In this document: piece after piece, positions 1 through 6,469 of the stretch
Layout of the letters: every line of letters begins with the position of its first letter
How positions within the stretch are numbered: the first letter of the stretch is position 1
Source of the DNA: an uncultured Desulfobulbus sp.
GTDB taxonomy: Bacteria; Desulfobacterota; Desulfobulbia; Desulfobulbales; Desulfobulbaceae
Length of the DNA: 9,086 bases
Direction: 5' to 3'
Assembly: GCA_946539945.1 (NCBI GenBank)
Contig: CAMNHX010000038.1
Location: 1-9,086, forward strand
Notes under the pieces: model-generated
Databases searched by the model: none
What the model was told of the DNA's origin: nothing
Seen by the model: the letters and a program-made list of their open reading frames with translations, nothing else
Translations under genes and position numbers: made by a program

Positions 1-535
1 GCGGGCCGCAGGCTTCTTCCCCGCCGTAGGAGCGCAGGAGATCGCCCAGACCACCGTTGAAACCGGAAGCCAGGGCGGCAAAGCGCCAGAGACCATCCTT
101 CTTGTAGATCTCCATGCTGATGATGGCCCGTTCCTGCTGGAAATCCACGCCACGCAGGGCAAGATTTATCACGCTCTGGTTCTTTTGCCGGATGGAGAGC
201 GTGTGCGAGGTAATGTCCCGCATCAGCCCTGGTCCGTCAATGCTGACCGTGAAGACCAGCTTGTTGATGTTCTGCGGCAGACGCGAGAGCTGGCAACGAA
301 ACTCGGCCTGTGCGGGCTGGGCGCTGTTCTGCTGGAAACTGATCTCTCCTTCAGGTGAACGTGTCTGGTTATAGAAGACCATGTAGCGCTCGTCTGACAG
401 TTTGTTTGCCGCATCCACGCCAAAGCAGCAAAAGTCATAGACCACGCTCCCCTGTACCTGCATCAGCACAGAAATTTCCTGTCCCACGTCAAGATATTTG
501 TCCAGCTTGTCCCGCTGTCCGCGTTGGACGTCCAT
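1..535 (-). CDS. TerF-like protein, copy 1 (TerD-like domain; 3' end beyond window)
   Basis: About 178 N-terminal codons of a second TerF-like protein are visible; the frame stays open to the left edge. It starts at an ATG (533-535) preceded by GAGGAA. The residues align without gaps to the N-terminal domain of the terF-like gene at 1819-3078 (constant offset 2543), including the segments DKYLDVGQEIS, VYDFCCFGVDAANKLSDER and RFAALASGFNGGLGDLLRSYGGEE. The first 175 residues are therefore a TerD-like beta-sandwich domain. A VWA domain is expected to follow outside the window, as in copy 2, but cannot be seen. The closing motif (FAALASGFNGGLGDL) matches the C-terminal end of classical TerD domains, whereas the acidic GDNxTGxGxGDDE loop is absent. 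It lies downstream of the sodium-channel gene after a 248-bp gap. Identity of the domain is secure; completeness of the gene is unknown. Confidence 0.85.
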   Translation of the reverse strand, partial: MDVQRGQRDKLDKYLDVGQEISVLMQVQGSVVYDFCCFGVDAANKLSDERYMVFYNQTRSPEGEISFQQNSAQPAQAEFRCQLSRLPQNINKLVFTVSIDGPGLMRDITSHTLSIRQKNQSVINLALRGVDFQQERAIISMEIYKKDGLWRFAALASGFNGGLGDLLRSYGGEEACGP

Positions 536-593
536 GTCTGTTCCTCTTCAATGACCTTCATTATGCGCGGTGAGCGCGGTTCTGCTTTTTTTT

Positions 594-656
594 CTGTCAT
601 GCTGAACGACGCGAAGCGGAGTGAAGCATCTCCTTGAGAATACCGGAATGTTGACA
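594..656 (+). repeat. Dispersed repeat, left member of an inverted pair
   Basis: On the plus strand this begins CTGTCATGCTGAACGACG and ends near AATACCGGAATGTTGACA. The reverse complement of 1773-1830 matches it along its length with a few short gaps: shared CTGTCAT, TGAA, CGCGAAGCG, TGAAG and AATACCGGAAT blocks in the same order. The two copies point in opposite directions and enclose the sodium-channel gene. GAAGCG-rich repeats starting CTGTCAT resemble dispersed intergenic repeats known from many bacterial genomes (recollection). Whether they are mobile is not shown. Confidence 0.7.
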
Positions 657-783
657 GAAGATTCTACGAAGCATCGTATTTTCCTCTTCCCTGTTATGCT
701 GATGGAGCGACTTTTCAGTGAAGGGGGAAATGCAGACTTTCCAGTAAAGTGAGAAAAAAGTAAAAAGATAGGGAGGAAACACT
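657..783. other. Intergenic region downstream of the sodium-channel gene, nothing convincing
   Basis: Together with 536-656 this forms the 248-bp gap between the channel stop codon and the start of terF copy 1. It holds an imperfect 15-bp direct repeat (709-723 and 735-749, GACTTTTCAGTGAAG against GACTTTCCAGTAAAG) and an A-rich tract around 751-767. I see no good terminator or RNA gene. The 61-codon open frame across it has no coding character and includes the repeat at 594-656. A weak -10-like CATAAT lies on the minus strand just upstream of terF copy 1 (about 559-564), without a matching -35. Confidence 0.4.
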
Positions 784-1734
784 CTAATCCTTTCGCTGTT
801 CCCTCAACAGTTCTTCAATACGGATCAACTGTTCTCCAAGTGCTTTGACTTCTCCTTCCAACTTGACAACCGGGTTGTCGACGTTGTCTTCTTGGCCGTC
901 CAGTTCATCCTGACTCTGACCAATGGAGTTGACCACTACGCCCACCACAATGTTGAGCATGACAAAGGTAGATATCACAACAAAGGGCACAAAATACATC
1001 CATGCCAAGGGGTGATGCGTCATGACGGGACGTGCAATGCCGTGCGACCAGCTTTCCAGAGTCATGATCTGGAACAGGGTATAGCCAGCCCGCCCCAAAT
1101 TGCCGAAGTATTCTGGACAACTCTGTCCAAACATGGTCACGCCGATCACGGCAAAGATATAAAAGAAAATGAGCAGAAGTGAGGCAGTCCACAGTACGCC
1201 GGGCAGTGCCTTGACAATGGCCTCCACAATCACACGCATCTGTCTGAAGGAAGACACCAAACGGAAGGCACGAAATGCCCGAAAAGCACGAATGATCCGC
1301 GTTACCTGTACAGGAATCGGCAACATGGAGGTGGGAATCAGACACAGAACGACAATGGTGAAATCAAAGATATTCCAATTGTCTCTGAAATAGGCCCATC
1401 TGTATGCAGCAAGCTTCAAAATTGCCTCAACAACATAGATTACCACGCAAATGCTGTCCATCCATGTCAGTGCTGCTGCTGTTTCTGCTGACAGGCTAGC
1501 TGTCTGGATGCCAAGGATAATCGAGTTGACTACGATTACTCCCATGATGAAGCGTTGAAATGTTTTCTTTTCAACACAGTTTTTTGCCTTTTCTCTAAAG
1601 GTTTGCATGAAGATATCCTTGTACTCTCTTATGGTTTTGGGGAAGTTCTGTTTTGTCTTTTTATTCCTTTCACGGATTTGCTGAAAATCCTGAACGAAGT
1701 AACTTTTCAGTGCGTCAGTACGGTAAAAGTCCAT
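784..1734 (-). CDS. Bacterial voltage-gated sodium channel (BacNaV, NaChBac/NavMs type)
   Basis: Predicted 316-residue single-domain six-helix ion-channel subunit of the inner membrane, which in this family assembles as a homotetramer. S1 is about residues 60-80, S2 92-112 and S3 121-137. S4 is 142-160 with five arginines every third position (R146, R149, R152, R155, R158), S5 178-200 and S6 243-272. The selectivity filter T225-L-E-S-W-S230 is the canonical BacNaV Na+ filter. Calcium-selective variants carry extra acidic residues there, so Na+ is the likely ion. After S6 comes a polar acidic neck and a short coiled coil (about 288-313, LIRIEELL), also typical. The family usually begins close to S1; here about 42 extra residues precede an internal ATG at 1608 that has AAGGA seven bases upstream. 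The protein may therefore be 274 residues, close to NaChBac. The ATG at 1734 has AGGAG directly abutting it, which is poor spacing. The gene looks more A+T-rich than the enzyme genes upstream, suggesting separate acquisition. Confidence 0.93.
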   Translation of the reverse strand: MDFYRTDALKSYFVQDFQQIRERNKKTKQNFPKTIREYKDIFMQTFREKAKNCVEKKTFQRFIMGVIVVNSIILGIQTASLSAETAAALTWMDSICVVIYVVEAILKLAAYRWAYFRDNWNIFDFTIVVLCLIPTSMLPIPVQVTRIIRAFRAFRAFRLVSSFRQMRVIVEAIVKALPGVLWTASLLLIFFYIFAVIGVTMFGQSCPEYFGNLGRAGYTLFQIMTLESWSHGIARPVMTHHPLAWMYFVPFVVISTFVMLNIVVGVVVNSIGQSQDELDGQEDNVDNPVVKLEGEVKALGEQLIRIEELLREQRKD

Positions 1735-1772
1735 CTCCTGCCGAATACCTGAATGCAGGCAAGAGAGGGTTT
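1735..1772. other. Short spacer between terF copy 2 and the channel gene
   Basis: This is the non-repeat part of the 84-bp gap between the terF copy 2 stop (1819-1821) and the first channel start. It contains AGGAG directly in front of the ATG at 1734 and no recognisable promoter. The channel may be transcribed from the upstream ter transcript. Confidence 0.4.
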
Positions 1773-1830
1773 TGCCGATATTCCGGTATTTTTCAGGGAT
1801 TCTTCAGCGCTTCGCGCTTCATAATGACAG
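1773..1830 (-). repeat. Dispersed repeat, right member of the inverted pair, overlapping the terF 3' end
   Basis: Read on the minus strand it starts CTGTCATTATGAAGCGCG and ends at AATACCGGAATATCGGCA, matching 594-656. It contains the hairpin AGCGC-TTC-GCGCT (1806-1818) just after the terF copy 2 stop codon. The outer end of the repeat supplies the last codons (leucine-serine-leucine-stop) of that gene. The hairpin is not followed by a T tract, so I do not call it a terminator. Confidence 0.7.
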
Positions 1831-3078
1831 CATTCCCTTTCGTTTGATTTCCTGCAACCATTGGGGAAACTCGTTCAAGAGGCGGCTGTAGAGTTCTGAA
1901 TTGCTGACCGTGCGGAAATCATCCAAGGCAAAGAAATTCGCATTGTCAACAAATCGCCCTTCCATGCTGTCCAAACGCTCAAGAATGCCGTACTTTGCAC
2001 CACCCACGCCGACAAACTGCCAGAAGATGGGGTATCTTGAGGCATCGGTCAGCAAGTTCTGTATCTCCTTTGCGCTACTTACCCCGCCATCAGTAATGAA
2101 AACAACATAGGCCGGAAGCTTGCTTGCCTTGTATTCAGTAATAACTTCCCTGATAACAGGCGCTTCGTTATTGCGTCCGCCTACCTCCTTCATCAGTTGC
2201 TTCCAGTTTTCAGGCACAGCCTCCTGATAGTTTTGCAGAGTGACAGCGGGCATCCTTTTTGGTGTTGTACCGTAGTACCAGAAGTCAAGATTTCCGTCAT
2301 TGTCAAACTGGACTGCCAAGGGCAAGACCTTGTTGATAATCTCCTGAACCGTGCCATTTTTGTACCGTTCAGACATGGAACCGGAAATGTCCAGAATCAG
2401 GGCAACCTTGGCAAGGCAGTGCAAAAGATTGCGCTTTTCAAGTTCAATCCTGATGGGCTTGGCAAGAGACAGCAGTTTTGGTGCAGCCTTTTCCAACTTC
2501 TTTTCTAGTGAAATGCTGGATACTGGTGCAGAAGGCTGTTGAACTGGACCTTCCAGCTCTTCCCCACCGTAGGAGCGCAGGAGATCACCCAAACCACCGT
2601 TGAAGCCAGAAGCCAAGGCTGCAAAGCGCCAGAGATTCTCCTTCCTGTAGAGTTCCATGCTGATGATGGCTCGTTCCTGCTGGAAATCCGCGCCGCGTAG
2701 GGCAAGATGTATCACGGTCTGGTTCTTTTGTTGGATGGAAAGCGTATGCGAGACAATGTCTTGCATCAGTCCGGCCCCGTCAATGCTGACCGTGAAGACC
2801 AACTTGTCGATATTCTGTGGCAGACGCGAAAGCTGGCAACGAAACTCTGCCTGTGCAGGTTGGGTGCTGTTCTGTTGGAAGCTGATCTCTCCTTCAGGTG
2901 AGCGGGTCTGGTTATAGAAGACCATGTAGCGCTCGTCTGACAGTTTGTTTGCCGCATCCACGCCAAAGCAGCAAAAGTCATAGACCACGCTCCCCTGTAC
3001 CTGCATCAGCACAGAAATTTCCTGTCCCACGTCAAGATATTTGTCCAGCTTGTCCCGCATTCCGCGTTGGGCTTCCAT
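1819..3078 (-). CDS. TerF-like protein, copy 2: TerD-like domain plus VWA domain
   Basis: 419 residues, close to TerF of enterobacterial ter operons (about 410). Residues 1-175 form a TerD-like domain ending in FAALASGFNGGLGDL. A proline/serine-rich linker (about 176-215) follows, then a VWA domain (about 220-419). The MIDAS motif D230-I-S-G-S234 is intact, with a second acidic site in ITDGG (D330) and a GGRNNEAP loop near 300-307 where the third MIDAS element is expected. These bind a divalent cation and protein partners. No signal peptide or membrane helix is seen, so it is probably cytoplasmic. The ATG has AGGAG five bases upstream and lies 33 bp after the phosphoribosyltransferase stop, so it is likely co-transcribed. 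The TerD-like half lacks the acidic calcium loop of true TerD proteins. The 3' half appears more A+T-rich than its 5' half and than the upstream genes. Confidence 0.92.
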   Translation of the reverse strand: MEAQRGMRDKLDKYLDVGQEISVLMQVQGSVVYDFCCFGVDAANKLSDERYMVFYNQTRSPEGEISFQQNSTQPAQAEFRCQLSRLPQNIDKLVFTVSIDGAGLMQDIVSHTLSIQQKNQTVIHLALRGADFQQERAIISMELYRKENLWRFAALASGFNGGLGDLLRSYGGEELEGPVQQPSAPVSSISLEKKLEKAAPKLLSLAKPIRIELEKRNLLHCLAKVALILDISGSMSERYKNGTVQEIINKVLPLAVQFDNDGNLDFWYYGTTPKRMPAVTLQNYQEAVPENWKQLMKEVGGRNNEAPVIREVITEYKASKLPAYVVFITDGGVSSAKEIQNLLTDASRYPIFWQFVGVGGAKYGILERLDSMEGRFVDNANFFALDDFRTVSNSELYSRLLNEFPQWLQEIKRKGMLSL

Positions 3079-3111
3079 GTCTGCTCCTGTTCAATGCTTG
3101 AAAAAACCCGA

Positions 3112-4344
3112 TCAACGCGGGCAAAATTCCAGGTTTTCCTCAACACCCTGCCTGCTGAAGCGCAACAGGGCGGACCGGGTATGCCGGGCCAGTTCGCGCA
3201 AACCCTCGTTCAGTGGGGTTTCGTGGCAGATGAGCCTTTGCGCATGGTCTTCAGCCTGAAAGTTGTACAAAAAGTTGGCAATGCCCTCTCCGTAGTTGTC
3301 CGCAAAGCGAAAGGCGGTCTGGATGGCTCCCCAAGGCTGGATAGGAGAGCGGGTGGTGGACTGGAAGACAATCCGCGTTTGGGTGCGTTCCTGCAGGGCC
3401 AGCGCCAGTCTGAAGGCGGGAAACATGAATTCGCCCGTGCCCAGAACCAGCACGGGCGCATCCTTGGGCAGACGGTTCAGGCGGCGCGTCCAGCGATCCA
3501 CACAGGCGGCGTCCAGAGTGAGCGCCCTGCCAAGCCCGCAGCGCCCCAGACCAGGATCCTCAAGGCAGACCGGGGAAGCAGCTTGAGCCAGACCAGTCTC
3601 CGCTGCAAGGCTTGCCTCGGCTTCCGTGTCCTGTGCAGCTTGACGGGGTGGGTCTTGCGGCGTGAACTGCCAGTCCCCGGAGAGCAGCGAGGAACGGCTG
3701 ACCGGCAGGGAACAGTTCTCCTGCCAAGTTGCAAGACCATCCTCGCCGCTGAAATCGGTGAGGCAGGCCAGATGAATCCGCGCCAGTTGCGGCGCAAAAC
3801 AGCGGCAGACCTGCGCCAGATTGAGCAGGGTTTTGCCAGTGCTGATCTCGTCATCCACCAGAACCAGAGAGCGCGTCTCTGCCAGTTGCGCCCGAAAAGC
3901 AGGATCGCTTGGCAGCATGAGCCATTGCCTTGGGGCATGACTGTGCGCCTCGGCAAAGCCCACAGCCTCTGCCTCCTGCACCTGATAGCGGGTACTGTGC
4001 AGAAAAAGCGCCCTCGATTGAGGGCTTCGGGACAGCCAAGCCTCAAACAGGCCCTGTCCCAGCGCGGTAGCGGTTTCCGCCATGCCGATGAAGAGCAGGG
4101 GTTCAGGCAGGTCTGGCGGCAAGAGTCCGGCCAGTTGCCGATGTATGTCTGCCATGCGCCGGGGCGCGACAGGCAGGTGCTTGCCCAGAACCCTGGAGAG
4201 AAACAGAAAGGCGCGTTTGGGGTTGCGGCGCACGGCAAAGGTAAACAGCTCTTCCGGCGGCAAAAGACACTGCGCCACGCGGACGCAGAGTTCCCCTGTC
4301 GGCAGGGTGGCTTGCAGTTCGGAAAGAGCGGGCATCAGGGCCAC
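3112..4344 (-). CDS. PRTase_2-TRSP phosphoribosyltransferase of the Ter biosynthetic module
   Basis: 410 residues from a GTG at 4344, or 407 from an ATG at 4335. The ATG is attractive because it overlaps the upstream ATP-grasp stop as TGATG, a typical coupling arrangement. The N-terminal half is a phosphoribosyltransferase: ETATALG near residue 90, HSTRY near 116 and the PRPP-binding loop VDDEISTGKT at 163-172. The C-terminal part is a TRSP domain: LGTGEFMFP at 301-309 and the naming motif TTRSPI at 330-335, followed by FADNYGEG. About 80 residues rich in alanine, glutamine and serine (about 215-285) separate the domains. In Ter-linked operons this architecture is predicted from comparative genomics to transfer a phosphoribosyl group in making a nucleoside-like compound; the substrate is not known. 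It is cytoplasmic and sits beside an ATP-grasp ligase, its usual partner. Family assignment is confident, reaction unproven. Confidence 0.92.
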   Translation of the reverse strand: MALMPALSELQATLPTGELCVRVAQCLLPPEELFTFAVRRNPKRAFLFLSRVLGKHLPVAPRRMADIHRQLAGLLPPDLPEPLLFIGMAETATALGQGLFEAWLSRSPQSRALFLHSTRYQVQEAEAVGFAEAHSHAPRQWLMLPSDPAFRAQLAETRSLVLVDDEISTGKTLLNLAQVCRCFAPQLARIHLACLTDFSGEDGLATWQENCSLPVSRSSLLSGDWQFTPQDPPRQAAQDTEAEASLAAETGLAQAASPVCLEDPGLGRCGLGRALTLDAACVDRWTRRLNRLPKDAPVLVLGTGEFMFPAFRLALALQERTQTRIVFQSTTRSPIQPWGAIQTAFRFADNYGEGIANFLYNFQAEDHAQRLICHETPLNEGLRELARHTRSALLRFSRQGVEENLEFCPR

Positions 4345-5360
4345 AGTCGCACCGCCAGGTTGATTTCACCCACCCGCAAACCGCTCTTGACCGGTGGAAT
4401 GTGCAGCCCCTCATAGCCGCAGTCAAAGCCGCACAGCCCCAGAAAGGGCAGGTTCGGCCCGGCCAGACAGGACATGGCCACCCCGCCGGAAAGGCGCGGG
4501 TTGACTTCCAGAGTGCGCAGTTCACCTGCGCTGTTTTCCCGGAACTGGATGTTGACAAAGCCGTTCAGCGCAAACTGGCGGGTAATGTCTGCGCAGGCTT
4601 GCCGAATATCGGCGCGATCCTCAATGAGCTGGCCTGCGCCGTTCTGTTCTGGTTTGCGCCGCGCCACCACGCAACGGACCTGACCGTGATCAGCCAGGCA
4701 GTCTGCGCTGTACTCGCGGCCCGACAGATACTCCATCAAGAGCAGGGTGGGAAAGTTGTCTTCCTGCGCCAGAAGACAACGCAGGGAGGGCAGGTCAATC
4801 TGGAACAGACTGCCTGCTGCGTAAATGGCATAAGCAGCGCCCTGCTCCTCACGGATGCGCTTGAAGCCCTTCCCGTACACGCCTTCTGCCGGTTTGACAC
4901 AGAGATCCGCGCAGAGTGTCGCCAGTTTCTGCCAGGCTGCCTCAAAGGAGTCGGGCGAAGAAAAGGGGCGGAACAGCGGGGCAGGCGCGTCTGGGCAGTG
5001 CAGTTCCGCATAAAAGCGGGCCTTGTTGTTCAACACCTCCCACAGGTCTGGCGGCGCGGCAGAGAGAATGCGCGTGCCCAGAGCGTCAAAACGGGCCTGC
5101 GCCCTGCTGATGGGCAGGGCCTCCTTGCCGGGAACAAAGATGCCAATGCGCTGTTTTCGGCAAAACTTCACGCACCAGTCCACATACTCCTTGCCCGTGC
5201 ATTCGGGTTCTGGAAAAAAGCGGTCAGCAGCCAGGGCAACCAGGGCGTGCGGGTTGGAATGCGAGGCAAAGAGCGTGTATGCGCCCTGGCTGTCATCCTG
5301 TCGGATGAGGCGCAGGGCGTTATACGCAGAAGAAAAGGTTTTGTTGAACCAGACGTTCAC
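4335..5360 (-). CDS. ATP-grasp ligase of the Ter biosynthetic module
   Basis: 341 residues from a GTG codon. The family-like N terminus MNVWFNKTFSSAYNAL supports this start, and no in-frame ATG lies nearby. ATP-grasp marks are the nucleotide-binding strand and loop CVKPAEGVYGKGF (154-166), the hinge region MEYLSGREYSAD (209-220) and the metal-binding end NIQFRE (270-275) with EVNPRLSGG (285-293). Such enzymes join a carboxylate to an amine or similar nucleophile through an acyl-phosphate, using ATP and Mg2+. Members next to PRTase_2-TRSP genes in ter clusters are predicted to work on the same nucleoside-like product; the substrate is unknown. The start lies 25 bp after the terD-family gene at 5386-5964, and its end overlaps the phosphoribosyltransferase start. 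A Shine-Dalgarno sequence is not obvious. The start codon lies inside a tandem 10-bp repeat (5354-5373). Confidence 0.9.
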   Translation of the reverse strand: MNVWFNKTFSSAYNALRLIRQDDSQGAYTLFASHSNPHALVALAADRFFPEPECTGKEYVDWCVKFCRKQRIGIFVPGKEALPISRAQARFDALGTRILSAAPPDLWEVLNNKARFYAELHCPDAPAPLFRPFSSPDSFEAAWQKLATLCADLCVKPAEGVYGKGFKRIREEQGAAYAIYAAGSLFQIDLPSLRCLLAQEDNFPTLLLMEYLSGREYSADCLADHGQVRCVVARRKPEQNGAGQLIEDRADIRQACADITRQFALNGFVNIQFRENSAGELRTLEVNPRLSGGVAMSCLAGPNLPFLGLCGFDCGYEGLHIPPVKSGLRVGEINLAVRLWP

Positions 5361-5373
5361 AGCCGTTCACAGC
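5354..5373 (+). repeat. Tandem 10-bp repeat at the ATP-grasp start codon
   Basis: CGTTCACAGC occurs twice head to tail (5354-5363, 5364-5373). On the coding strand this gives two GTG triplets ten bases apart, of which only the one at 5360 is in the ATP-grasp frame. Confidence 0.9.
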
Positions 5374-5385
5374 CAAAAGAGGGAC

Positions 5386-5964
5386 TTACAGGTGAGGAAG
5401 GATCTGCGGCAAAAGGTCCTGGAAGGTTTTGCCTGTGCCGTTCTCACCAATGGCGTGCATCTTCCATTCACCGTTGTGGCGATAGACCTTGGCCATGATC
5501 TGCGCGGTGTGACTGCCCTGCACGCTCAAGTTGTAGCGGGCAATCTCCTGATTGTTGGCCTGGTTGATCAGACGGCAGAAGGCATTGGCGACCTTGGAAA
5601 AATCCTGACCGGTAAAGCTGTTCACCGTAAAGACCAGAGACTTGACCGCTTCCGGGACCTGGTTGAGTTTGACAATGATCTGCTCGTCGTCCCCCTCGCC
5701 CTCGCCGGTAAGGTTGTCACCGGTGTGGACGATACTGCCGTCCCGGCTTTTCAGTTGCCGGAACCAGACTTGATCCAGCAGCTGTTTGTTCTCGTCGAAC
5801 AAGAGGCAGGAGGCGTCCAGATCAATGTGACCACCGCCACCAAGGCCAAAGAGACCTTTCTTTTGCACTGCATCCCAGCCCAGTCCCATGACAATGCTGG
5901 AGAGCGCACCGCCCGCTTCTTTTTCCAGACTGATCTTCTGTCCTTTCTGCAGATTGACTGCCAT
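5386..5964 (-). CDS. TerD-family calcium-binding protein, TerZ-like
   Basis: 192 residues, the normal length of a single TerD domain, with no signal peptide. The calcium-site motifs are complete: IDLDASC (47-53) and the acidic loop [13 protein letters not shown] (82-94). A glycine-rich insertion (about 38-45, FGLGGGGH) before the first motif, and the VWFRQLKSRDGS segment after it, set it apart from the other two TerD proteins here and resemble TerZ of enterobacterial operons (from memory, hence no symbol). The C terminus differs from classical TerD: GTGKTFQDLLPQILPHL replaces the GQGFAGGL ending. The ATG has AGGAG six bases upstream and lies 21 bp after the terB stop, so it is in the same operon. 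TerD proteins are cytoplasmic or peripheral membrane proteins of tellurite, phage and general stress responses; the mechanism is unsettled. Confidence 0.93.
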   Translation of the reverse strand: MAVNLQKGQKISLEKEAGGALSSIVMGLGWDAVQKKGLFGLGGGGHIDLDASCLLFDENKQLLDQVWFRQLKSRDGSIVHTGDNLTGEGEGDDEQIIVKLNQVPEAVKSLVFTVNSFTGQDFSKVANAFCRLINQANNQEIARYNLSVQGSHTAQIMAKVYRHNGEWKMHAIGENGTGKTFQDLLPQILPHL

Positions 5965-5985
5965 AGCAAACTCCTGTGTCAGTGC

Positions 5986-6435
5986 TTATGCAAAGCTCTT
6001 GCTGTCCAGCTCCAGCGCCGCGCAGATCTGGTCCACTGCCTTGCGCTCGCTGGCGTCAAAGTTGCCGTCTGCCTTGGCAATGGCCACGCAGACCTGCACA
6101 ATCAGATGGGCTTCTGGTTTGCCTTTGAAGGGCGCAATTTTTTGCAAAGTCTCACCCACGGCAATGCTGTTGTCAAACTCAAAGCGTTGGGTGGTCTTGT
6201 TGAAGCTCTCAATGACCTTGTCCGTATCAAAGACGCTCAACTGTTCGGAATTGCGGATGTATCCCAAAAGTTTCTGCTTTTCCTCCGCACTCACCTCACC
6301 GTCTGCAAAGGCGATCATGGCAGAACCTGAAACAATGGCTTCCAAAAGCTCCTTGGAACGGTACTTCTTCAGTTCCGCGTTGATCGAAGCCCCCATTTTA
6401 CTGATCGACTGTTTCACACTATCAAGAAAAGACAT
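5986..6435 (-). CDS. terB: Tellurium resistance protein TerB
   Basis: 149 residues, matching the usual length of about 150. The mostly helical protein carries two acidic, EF-hand-like metal sites in pseudo-symmetric halves: ADGEVSAEE (44-52) and ADGNFDASE (122-130), both followed by basic residues. The N terminus MSFLDSVKQSI and the segment EEKQKLLGYIRNSEQLSVFD closely resemble enterobacterial TerB. TerB is cytoplasmic or associated with the inner face of the membrane and is reported to interact with TerC, which is not in this window. The ATG at 6435 has only a weak GGTG Shine-Dalgarno and lies 34 bp after the AIM24-family stop. It is followed by the TerZ-like gene, the usual neighbourhood for terB. 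Confidence 0.95.
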   Translation of the reverse strand: MSFLDSVKQSISKMGASINAELKKYRSKELLEAIVSGSAMIAFADGEVSAEEKQKLLGYIRNSEQLSVFDTDKVIESFNKTTQRFEFDNSIAVGETLQKIAPFKGKPEAHLIVQVCVAIAKADGNFDASERKAVDQICAALELDSKSFA

Positions 6436-6469
6436 GATTCACCACTCTGTATTCCGGGGTTTGTTTTTC

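Noticed and set aside
709..749. Two 15-bp direct repeats as a CRISPR-like or iteron array
   Set aside because: There are only two imperfect copies, with no further units or associated genes.
597..782. 61-codon minus-strand frame downstream of the channel gene
   Set aside because: It has no good ribosome-binding site, no recognisable domain, and its 3' part is the dispersed repeat at 594-656.
114..2917. Matching 86-residue plus-strand frames at 114-374 and 2657-2917
   Set aside because: They resemble each other only because the two terF-like genes on the opposite strand are duplicates.
3067..4416. 449-codon open frame on the plus strand
   Set aside because: It is antisense to the PRTase_2-TRSP gene, which has clear catalytic motifs. 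The plus-strand translation is rich in Arg, Gln and Gly with no recognisable domain, as expected for a shadow frame in G+C-rich DNA.
4401..6330. Two long plus-strand open frames (4401-5498 and 5023-6330)
   Set aside because: They run antisense across the ATP-grasp, TerZ-like and TerB genes, overlap each other and show no domain.
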